Assembly: GCA_039621445.1 (NCBI GenBank)
Contig: CP154954.1
Coordinates: forward strand, 8,372,634 to 8,436,633
Source: Euglena gracilis
Taxonomy: Eukaryota > Euglenida > Euglenophyceae > Euglenales
Direction: 5' to 3'
Length of the DNA stretch: 64,000 bases
Shown: positions 33,164 to 42,072 of the stretch, piece by piece
How the letters are laid out: every line of letters starts with the position of its first letter
How positions within the stretch are numbered: position 1 is the first letter of the stretch
Made by a program: the position numbers and the translations under genes
The notes under the pieces: model-generated
The model's input: only the letters and a program-made list of their open reading frames with translations
What the model was told of the DNA's origin: nothing
Database searches by the model: none

Positions 33164-35378
33164 GTTTCCCGAACGATGTTGTTTTTGCCCAGCCTTCACT
33201 CCCGGGGGTCCGTGAGGGGGTACCGGCGGGGTGGGGGGTAGGCGCGATGTGCTCTGGGGAGAGGGGTAGGTTCGGGATACTCCCCTTCCCACGTAGGGTT
33301 TTTTCCCGGGGACCGAAGGCCCTCCTTTTTGGGAGTGGTTGGAGGGGGGAATCCGGCTTGGCGTCCCTTCCGGCAGTGGGGGGGGTTTAGGAAAAGGCCT
33401 GGTTGCCCTCCCCTAGGCTTCAGATACCCCAGCACCAACACCTTTTTGGCTTGTACTGCTCTCCTGCTCCAGCAGATAACCAATCTTTTTTGTAATCCTT
33501 TGCTTGCTCCGCCCTTGGGTTTTTGACTTTCTTGAACTTTTGCACTTCCTTGGCTCCAGTGCCTTTCTTTGAATTGCCTTGAAAATCCTTGAAAATTGAT
33601 ATAATTTGACCTTGGTCTTGATTCAGCAGGCACAATCTTGAATTGAAACCATGGGTAAAAAGAGGGAGCCTGCAGTGAAAAACAGAACAGTTAGAGAGCG
33701 GTTTGCGCTATTTTGATGCTGAATTAGCGCAGTGGTTCGCTATATACAACAGCGGGCTGTTATAGTGGCAATGGAAGGTGCAGCGGCCGGTCAGCCAACT
33801 CTCCCCTTCCTCGGCCTTGCCTCCGGCTGCCGGGCCTGGCCGCTGCCTCTCTCGCCCCCCTGCCACAGGAGCCTGGCCGGGGCTCCCCGGTCCTTCGTTG
33901 CGCCGCTGCCTGGCGTGCCGGCTGCGGGCGGGCTCCTGTGGTCCGGGTGGGGGTGGACGCCAGCCAATCCCTGGCCGTGCTCCGCAGGCGTTCGGTGAGC
34001 GTCGCTGCTGACGTCGTCCGGCCTTGCGGGCTGGCCTCAGGAATTGGCTGGGCTCGTGCTTTGGCTCTCCTTGGCTCTCCTTGGTGGGTGGTCTTGTGTG
34101 GGTTCGGTTGCCCCCCCCCCTTTGGGGCTGGCGGTCCCCCTGGCCGCTTTTCCGGCGGCCGTGCGTGCCCCCCCCCTGGGGTCTGGGCGGCCCCCCTGGG
34201 GCGCTTTTCGGCCCCCCCCCCCCCTGGGGTCTGGGCGGCCCCCCTGGGCCGCTTTTCGGCGCCCCCCCCCCTGGGGTCTGGGCGGCCCCCCCTGGGCCGG
34301 TTTGCGGCGCCCCCTCCCCTGGGGTCTGGGCGGCCCCCCTGGGCCGTTTTTTCGGCGCCCCCTCCCGGGGTGGTCTGGGGCGGCCCCCCTGGGCCGCTTT
34401 TCGTCGCCCCCCCCCCCCTGGGGCCTGGGGGCCCCCCCTGGCCGGCTTTTGGCGCCCCCCCCCCCCCGGGTCGGGCGGGCGCCCCCCCTGGGGCCGCTCT
34501 GGGTTCCCCCCCCCGGGTGTGGGGGCGGCCCCACGGCCGCTTTTTTTTTTTGCCGGCCCCCCCGGGCCGTTCGCTTCCCCCCCCCCCCCGGGGGGTCTTG
34601 GGCGGCCCCCCTGGGCCGCTTTTAGCCCCCCCCCCCTGGGGTCTTGGGCGGCCCCCCTGGCCGCCGTTCTTCGGCGCCCCCCCCCCCCCCCCGGGCGTGG
34701 GCGGCCCCCCTGGGCCGCTTTTCGGTGCCCCCCCCCCCCTCGGGGCGTGGGGGGCCCCCCTGGGCCGCTTTTCGGCCCCCCCCCCCGGGGTCTGGGCCGC
34801 CCCCCTGGGTGTGGGTCTTGGGCGGCCCCCCCTGGGACGCTTTTCGGCGGCCCCCCCCCCCCCTGGGGTCTGGGCCGCCCCCCCTGGGCCGCTTTTCGGC
34901 GCCCCCCCCCCCCCTGGGGTCGTGGGCGGCCCCCCTTGGCTGCTCTTGGGTCCCCCCCCCGGGTGTGGGCGCGGCCCCCCCGGCCGCTTTTTTTTTTGTG
35001 CCGGCCCCTCTGGGCCGTGCGTGCCCCCCCCCCCCTCGGGGCGTGGGCGGCCCCCCTGGGCCGCTTTTCGGCGCCCCCCTGGGCCGCTCTTGGGTTCCCC
35101 CCCCCCGGGTGTGGGCGCGGCCCCCCGGCCGCTTTTTTTTTTTTTTTTTTGGCCCCCCTGGGCCGCTTGTTCTTCCCCCCCCCGGGTGTTCTTGGCCGCC
35201 CCCCCTGGGCCGCTCTTGGGTGCCCCTGGTCCGGGTCCTTTGGTCTTCCCTGGGTCCCCTCTGGGCCCCCTTTGCCCCCGGGGTCGGTTGGGTTTCCCCC
35301 CTTGGGTCCCCTTTCTTTCTCCTTTCCTCTCCTTCTTTGCTCGCCTCTCCCCGGGGCTTTCGCCCCCGTGCTTCGTCG
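33164..35378 (-). mobile_element. A-family LTR, left copy (3' LTR of element A)
   Basis: Its left edge coincides with those at 8967 and 45893 (GTTTCCCGAACG). At 45893 this edge touches the primer-binding site, so it is the LTR 3' end. The right edge is inferred from the polypurine tract at 35379-35410 and is not certain; no clean TG terminus was seen. At about 2.2 kb the LTR is unusually long. More than half is a C-run tandem array (about 34120-35220). Confidence 0.75.
34120..35220. repeat. C-run tandem array in the A-family LTR, left copy
   Basis: Two kinds of unit alternate. One is GGGCGGCCCCCCTGGG, then CCGCTTTTCGG, then a run of 9-14 Cs. The other carries GGGTGTGGGCGCGGCCCC, then a run of 9-22 Ts, then GCCGGCCCCCCTGGGCC. 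Every frame on both strands stays open for hundreds of codons because of the C runs; these are not genes. The transcribed (minus) strand is G-rich. Confidence 0.85.
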
Positions 35379-35410
35379 CTCTCCTCTCCTCTCCTCTCTC
35401 TCTCCTCTCT
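35379..35410 (-). promoter_or_regulatory. Polypurine tract of element A
   Basis: A 32-base pure CT tract on the plus strand is an uninterrupted AG tract on the element strand. It lies between the end of pol (35611) and the LTR, the position expected for the plus-strand primer of reverse transcription. The identical tract is at 48389-48420 for element B. Confidence 0.6.
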
Positions 35411-35610
35411 GGGCTCTCTCCGGTCTCCCTTCTCCTGGCTCGGCCTCGGCCGGGCTCACCGTGGCTCAGCCTTGGTTGGGGAAGAGAGGGGAGGGGTGGC
35501 ACACCAGTAAGAGGTTGGGTTGGTGGGTGAGAGCCTCCACAGTATCCATCAGGTCAGTAGGGGGTGAGCCAGCTGCCGCTGACGTCACCACATCTCCTCA
35601 CGACGACAGC

Positions 35611-38277
35611 TCAGCTCCTGCGCGCGCGCTGCCAGCTGCCTGTCCTGAGCGTCGAAGGCGAGGGGAAGGAACAGAAAGATGAACTGGAACACGACCACCA
35701 TGGAGAAAATCCCAGGTTGACGCCAGGCCTTTTCCATTTCCCCATGGGGTGTGGGCAGGGGGCAGGGGTGGCCTCCTTGTTGGGAAGGAAGGGCCGGGTC
35801 GCACCGTGGCCATGCAGGGGCACGCCTCCGGTGGTGGTGCCCCCTCGCCGCAGGGACGGGTCATGGGGGTGCACGGGAACGGGGCCCCCTGGTGGGAGGG
35901 GGGGATCCCGAGCTGGGGCGTCCCTGCGGGTCGACACGCGGGGGCGGCGACCTCTACCCGTGGGGGCAGAGGAGACTCGGGGACCGGGTCTCTGAGGTAC
36001 GCCTGGACTGCGGGGTGGGTACGCGTGTGACATAGGGAGTGATGGTGTGGTGGACGGTGGAGCTGGGGCAAGGGAAGCGCGGGAGAGCGCATCCCTCGCA
36101 GACGCGGATCGCACGGAGACGGGGCGCTTGCCGCTCGCGGGCTGCCGGTGGACCCTGACCGGGTACCTGGGGTGGGCCGCTTGTTGGGGACCCGCCGGGC
36201 CAGCATCTCCTCCGTCTTCTTGGTCTCGATCTCCTTCGTCTCCTCCATCACCTTCATCATCGTCTCCAGCAGAATCATCACCTTCTCGACATACATCTCC
36301 GTCCTCGGGGTCCTGCCACATCCACTCCTCTGGTGGCTCCTCCCAGGACAGCCCAAACTCCTTCTCCTTCTCCTTCTCGATCTCCACGGCGTGGCAGATG
36401 GCGATGTGGGCTTCCTCCGGGAACCTCGAAAGGTACTTCATGATGTCCTCCTTGATGTCGTGTTCAACGAAGTACGACACGATGGGGGAGGCGTATCGGT
36501 GGAAGAAGTGCCGCAGCGGCTCCCACGTCTTCTCCTCGTACCCCAGCCACTTGACGAGGAACTCGAGGTCGCCGTTGGCATCGCGCCGGTGGGTGACCAC
36601 CGCCTCCACCTCCCACTCGTCCAGCCGGGAACCCTCCTCCGGCCTGGATTGGCGGAAGTGGAAGAGACGGAGCGGTGGCCCCATCAGGGCTGGATCGTGG
36701 CGGTAGCTCTTGATTTGGGATCGGTGGGCCACCTGCTTCCGGCCATCCTCCATCTGGAGCACGTACGTGTGCTCACTGGTGCGCTCTGCCACCACGCACG
36801 GCCCGATCCAGTACGTCTCCAGCTTCTCGCCGGCGCGGGTGCGTGGGCGGAGATACCAGACCTTGTCGTTGATCTCCAGCTCCGGCAGCTCTTTCCTCCG
36901 CTTGTTGACCGCCTCGGCTGTCTTGGCGTGCTCCTCGTTCAGGATCTTCGCAACTCGATGATCGATGTCCTGCATGCGCTCGAAGAAGGCCACCGCGTCC
37001 TCGGCCCGCGTGGGCGGCTGGTACGGCACCCCGCCATACCACCGCTCGCGGCCGAAGAGCACCTGGAAGGGGCTCAGGCCGCTGGGCCCAGCACTGTCGT
37101 GCAGGGTCCGCAGGGCCCGCGGCAGCGCCTCCGGCCACTCCACGCCCTCCGCCGCCTTCATCTTCCTCAGCCGCTTCTGGATCTGCGCGCCGAGGACCTC
37201 CGCACGGGCGTTACCTTCGTGGTGGTATGCTTGGGAGAAGGCATAGCGCACCCCCAGTCTTGCGCACATTGCCCTCCACCAGGCCCCCACGAAGTGGGGG
37301 CCCCGTTCCGACGTGATGACGCTTGGCACGCCGAACTGCGCCCACTGCTCATACATAGCCTTAGCCACCGCCTCCGCCGTTAGCCCGCGGGTGTGGTGCA
37401 CGGTTGCGATCGCCCTGCCAGAGTGCCGATCGATGCATGCTGCGAACACATTCACCAGCTTGCCGCCCTCCACCTCCACCTCCGGCATCTGGAACAGATC
37501 CACGCTCACCGAACACATCACATGGGGCGGCACTGGCGTGGGCGTGATGCGGAGCCGGAGGGGTTGGTGTGGGTGCTCCGACGCCTGGCAGAACTCGCAC
37601 ACCGCCAGAATCTTGCCCGCCAGCTCGCGTGCTCGGGAGGGCACCGCAAACTGGAAGTTCTGGCTGGCCTCATCGAGGAGGCGCTCACCACCGACGTGCC
37701 CCGACGTCCGGTGCTGCTCTCGGATTGCCCGCTCGGTCAGGGCATCCGGCACGCACCAGACAGAATCCTTCACCAGCTTGCCTGCCTCCTTCCGGTAGCC
37801 GGTGGGCCATGGCCGGCCGCGCTTGATGGCCTGCCACGGCTCTTTGAACGTTGGGCACTTCTCATACGCCTCACTCCAGTCCGTCGCCATCAGGTCCTGG
37901 TCCTCGTCTTGCGGGGCTGCGGCCGGGGTGGCTGCAGCTGGCGGCACGGCAGCCGCCACAGGCGGCACGGCGGCTGCCACTGGCGGCACGGCGGGAGGGC
38001 TGGGGTGCCCCCCCACCTTGGGTGGGACGGCTGGCTTCTTCGGGACGGCGGCACCGGGCGGCTTGGCGGCCGCCTGGCTTCGGGTTGTCACGGCGATCGC
38101 TGCGGACGGTGGGATGCTGCGTGCGCTGGCCGCGGGCGGGGACGATGCTTGCTCGGCGGACGGGGATCGCACGGCGGGTGCTGCTGCCGGTGCCGCTGCT
38201 GGTCGTACGGAAAACCGCACAGTGCGCGGTGTGGCGGGCTGCTGCTGCTGCTTGGGCTGCGCGGACAACGCCGGGTG
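35611..38277 (-). pseudogene. Element A pol, integrase and chromodomain part
   Basis: Downstream half of pol, cut from the upstream half by an in-frame TAG at 38280-38278; element B reads Gln there. Numbered from the Met at 38268: Pro/Ala linker 1-120; HHCC zinc module H186, H191, C224, C227; integrase core with D257 (SVDLFQ), position 321 and E357, with the D-35-E spacing of LTR-element integrases. Position 321 is Glu (ITSERGPHF) where element B has Asp (ITSDRGPHF), so the second catalytic Asp is lost. A GPF-like C-terminal module (DKVWYLRPRT, then YWIGPCVV) precedes a chromodomain at about 551-605 (EWEVEAVVTHR, LEFLVKWLGYEEKTWEPL). Chromodomains of this kind target integration to chromatin in chromoviruses. 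The Pro/Arg-rich tail is unrecognised. The stop and the mutated active site suggest element A cannot integrate by itself. Confidence 0.9.
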
Positions 38278-41200
38278 CTACGGCTGCTCGGGCTGCCCGG
38301 GCGATGCCAACGCTGTCGCACTGGGCACTCGCACGGTCGGTGCTGCAGTCGCAGCCGACGCGGTGGGGTGCGGTAGGGGCGGCGGTCGGATTGCCGGACT
38401 TCCGGCTGCCGGAATCCCGGCGGGCGCCGCCTCGGAGGCCGGTGTCCCGGCCGATGCCGCCGTGGTTGCCGGTGTCCCGGCTGGCGGCGATGGGGATGCC
38501 GCATTTGCGGTCGGGAGGGGACACACCTTATCCACCGGGTGTACTGCCTTCGGGCAACTGCGCTCCGCGGCCTTCTCCTCTCGGACCTGCTGCTCCATCT
38601 CCTCGGCGTCCGCTGCCGTCCCGTGCCAGCAGGAGTCTCGGTACTCCTGGCTGGCCGGGTACGCCCACCGCGACAGAGCGTCCCCCACCTCGTTCTTCTC
38701 CCCCGGCACGTACACCACCTCCACCATGTGCTCGTTGAGCTTGGAGTGCCACCTCGCCCGCCGGCCCTGCGGTCCCGCTCCTCGGGCGACGTGCTCCTTG
38801 TAGCAGCTCTCCAAGGACCGGTGGTCCGTCAGCACCAGGACCTTCTGCCCGGTGATGTAGCCGCCCCACTTGTCCAGCGCGCTCACCACCGCGTACGTCT
38901 CCTTGTCCCGGGTATCCCACCGCAGCCGCTGCCCCTCCGTCAGCTTCCTGCTCATGAAGCCCACCGCCACCGTCGTCCCGGGCTTCAGGAGCTCCTCCAC
39001 CGAGGGGATGCCCTCCACCTTCGGCAGCTGCTCCAGCACGGCGCCCACCGCATAGTCAGAGGCGTCCGTGCGCAACACGAACGGCTTGTTCATGTCCATG
39101 TGCCACAGCTCCAGGTCCGCCACCAGCGCTGCCTTCAGCTTCTCGAACGCCTCCAGCTCAGCCGCGGACCACACGATGGGGTGCTTGCTGCCTGCCCGTG
39201 ACAAATCCCGCGGTAGCTTCAGCTTCTCCTGCAGGGGGGCGGCCAGCTCCGAGTACATACGTACATACCCCGAATAATAATTGCAGAGGCCGAGAAAGGC
39301 GCGCAAACTCGTCACATTGGCCGGGGGTTGCCACCGCTGCACCGCCGCCAGCTTGCCGCTCGCGGGCACGCGCTTGCCCTCCCCCAGCACGTGCCCCACG
39401 AACTCCGCCCTCTTGCGGAACAGCTGCGCCTTCTTCTTGTCCGCCACCCACCGATCCGCCTCCAGCGCCCGCAGGGTCTCCCGCAGATCCCCCGCGTGCC
39501 GCCTGATCAGCTCCTCGTCGCTCCAGCCCGGCAGCCGCCTCGTGCTCACCAGGATGTCGTCGAAGTAGGGGTGGGTGTGGGCGGAGACGTTGCGGCAGGT
39601 CGCGTCGATGTCCCTCTGGAGCAGCGCCGGACCGACGTTGATGCCCTGGGGCACCACGGTCCACTGCCAGAGGCCGCCGGGCAGGTGGATGTTGGTGATG
39701 GGTCGGCTTTCCTCCGCCATGGCCACCTGGTGGAAGGCGTCCCGCAGGTCCACCGTCGAGAAGATCTCGCACTTCGCCTGCTCGCTCACGATGTCCTCCG
39801 TCAGCGGTAGGGGGTCGGAGTCCATCTGCAGCATCTTGTTGGTCAAGCTGTAGTCGCACACCAGCCTCCACTTGCCCGACTTCTTGCGGATGGGGAAGGC
39901 GGCCGCCCTCCACGGCCCCCGCCCCGCCTCCAGCTTGCCGTCCGCCAGGCACTCCCGCTCCATCTCCCTCAGGGCCTCCAGCCGCTCGCCCTTGAGGTTG
40001 ATGATCCGGCCCACCACCGGGGTTGCTCCCGGCTTCAGCCTCAGCACTGCCTTCCCATGGGTGCCCCGCGCCGGGGGACACGGCCAGACTCGCTCACGGA
40101 ACACCCGGCCTTCGAACTCGTTGATGATCTCGTCCCGCAGCTGCCGCGCCAAGGGATGGTCGACATCATCTTCCGTCTCCACCACCCCTCGCACCGCCTT
40201 CGCCGCTTCTTCGGCCTCCTTCAGCATCATTGCCACTTCTCGGACTGCTGCCTCGTCCGTGGTCAGCTGCCGCATCTTCTTTACCGTGGAGAGGTAGCCG
40301 TCCAGCTCGTCTTCGTCTTCATCGCCATCTTCCTCCTTCTTCTCTTCGTCTCCACGCCGCCTCAGGATCCACTTGGGGTCCGCGTGGAGCTGCAAGGTGT
40401 CGCGCCATGGCTGGACATCCAGCCGGTTCTCCCGGAGCCATGGATACCCCAGGATCAGGTCCGTGCTGATGCAGCCGTCGTACGCCACCACCTTCGTCGT
40501 CCACGTCCTCGGTCTCCGCTCCTCGTCGTCGGTCTGGGCCGCGAAGAACAGCTTCAGCTCTGCTTCTCGTTGTCCTCCGGGTAGTGCTTCTCCGCTCACC
40601 GTGTGCAGCACCAAGGGTCTTGTTGCCGCGTAGAACACCGACTCCGGGAACAGCTCCTTCTTCACGAGGGATGTCTGCGCCCCCGTATCGATCAAGGCCT
40701 TCGCCTGGATCTTCATCCCGCCTGCCTCCACCTCCACGTCCATCAGCAGCTGGTAGCACCCCCCACGGTGCTCCATCCGGCCGACCGTGAACGGCCGGTT
40801 CGGGAGGTGCTGCCACGGCCGCACCACCACCTTCCACACCTTCTTCGCCTCCTCCGCCGCCGCCACTTCTTCCCGTGCCTTCTCCCCCAGGCACAGGTAC
40901 CGCACCACTCCCTCCGGGATGCGATAGGCCTCCTCCCTTGTGCACCTGCGCTCGCCGCCACTGCCTCCCAGCTGTAGCCGATGTCGTCGTACGCCGTCTG
41001 GTCCTTCCACCATGCTGCCGCACTTCCCACCACAGATGACGTCGTCCAGCTCCTTCGCCATCGCGTCGCTGACCCAGAAGCGGGTCGGCTTGCGATACCC
41101 ATACTCCGCGAAGCGGCAGTAGTCGATATCCACGTACCGCACTCCGCGCAGGACTCGTCGCCACCGCAGCAAGCCGAACCTCGGGTTTTCAATCCACCAC

Positions 41201-42069
41201 CGCGTAGGCGCCAAGTACTCCACCAGCTCCCTCGTGGCCTTCACCACCGCGTCCGCCATGCGGAGCCTCCTCTTGCGGGTGGTGAGGGCTGCGGAGTACT
41301 CGGTACAGGGCGGGGACGCCGCGATGACCTCGAAGTAGCCGGGAGCGTACTGCTCCCAGTACCTCCACTTCCTCACGTCGGCCACGATGTCCGGCTTCCA
41401 CTTCTCGTCCCAGTCCACGCTGATCACCTTGAAGCCCATCTTCTCCAGCGCTCTTCTGACACTGCCCGTTCCGGAGAACAGGTCCAGCGCCCATCTTTCC
41501 TTTTCTTCCTTCGCCGCCTTCTTCACCGGCTCTTTCTTCTCCTTCTTCGCCGGTGCTTTCTTCACCTCCTTCGCCGGTGCTTGTCTTTCTTGTGGTGGTG
41601 TCTTGTGGATACTTGGTGATGCCTTCGGTGATGATGTTGTCGGTGTTGTATATGGCGATGACGTGGATCTTGGTAGACTCGATCTCGATGTAGTCTTCGT
41701 TGCCGATGCCGTCGACGTTGATGAGGTCGATGATGTCTTCGTTGCCGATGCCGTCGGCGTTGATGAGGTCGATGATGTCTTCGTTGCCGATGCCGTCGGT
41801 GTTGATGAGGACGATGATGTCACCTTCGCCTTCGGCACGCTCGGTGATGTTGATGGGGACGATCGTGTCGGCTTCGCCTTCGACACCTGCCGCAGGCAGG
41901 GTCTCTCCCCTTCCTTTGGAGACTTCCTGCCTCTTCTCTTTCTTTGGACCAGCCGCCATCCTTCTTCTTCATACTCCACTGCTCTTACCAGCCTCGTCCC
42001 TGGTGCGGATGTCGGCTGGGGGGTTGACTGCCGGTCCTGGCCCTTCACCTCGGGACCTGGACGGCCCCG
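38278..42069 (-). pseudogene. Element A pol, C5-methyltransferase-like, protease, RT, RNase H
   Basis: Open in frame from the codon after the gag stop to TAG at 38278. Residues counted from 42048. A Ser/Thr/Lys-rich linker with 14-residue repeats is at 60-120. A C5-cytosine-methyltransferase-like domain is at about 186-385: motif I ALDLFSGTGS, VISVDWD, motif IV ASPPCTEYS with the catalytic Pro-Cys, motif VI WWIENPRFG, then DYCRFAEYGYRKPTRFW. Aspartic protease is at about 451-560 (ALIDTGAQTSLV, DLILGYPWL). RT is at about 660-870 (STVDLRDAFHQ, catalytic YFDD at 828-831). RNase H is at about 985-1110 (FVLRTDASDYAVG, LVLTDHRSLES). There is no ATG near the start; the frame continues directly from gag through TGA, so the product is probably a readthrough Gag-Pol. 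Every enzymatic motif is intact in this half. It is called a pseudogene only because of the downstream stop. Confidence 0.9.
41690..41815. repeat. 42-bp coding minisatellite in element A pol linker
   Basis: About three 42-bp units encode a 14-residue Ser/Thr/Ala repeat (STPTASATKTSSTS). Element B has about two units at the matching place (54682-54765). Confidence 0.7.
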
Positions 42070-42072
42070 TCA
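42067..42072 (-). promoter_or_regulatory. Element A gag-pol junction, TGA-CGG readthrough context
   Basis: gag ends at TGA (42072-42070) followed by CGG (42069-42067). pol continues in the same frame with no further stop for more than 1260 codons. UGA-CGG is one of the known leaky stop contexts used by several RNA viruses. The junction is identical in element B and its core is conserved in C. Confidence 0.7.

Larger units (their letters stand above)
26521..33917. repeat. Segmental duplication, copy 2 (about 7.4 kb)
   Basis: This is the partner of 2411-9720. The left edges share TTAGCCACCCCGCTGTTGG at 26521 and 2411. Differences include a 53-bp tandem duplication (30507-30612), a few 1-20 bp indels and a perfect foldback at 31634-31669. 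The A-family LTR that is truncated in copy 1 is complete here and is followed by elements A and B. Confidence 0.9.

Noticed and set aside
34120-35220. CRISPR-like or regulatory repeat array
   Set aside because: Units vary in length, lack unique spacers and lie inside a eukaryotic LTR; it is a degenerate minisatellite.
33938-35682. Several overlapping open frames of 500-600 codons on both strands in the C-run arrays (also 46667-48671)
   Set aside because: All six frames are open because the DNA is runs of C, G and T. Products are Pro/Gly/Ala low complexity with no start context or domain.
36148-37383. Plus-strand frame of 411 codons opposite element A integrase (and its twin at 49137-50372)
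   Set aside because: It is the antisense of a high-GC coding region. It mirrors the integrase codons and has no family motif.
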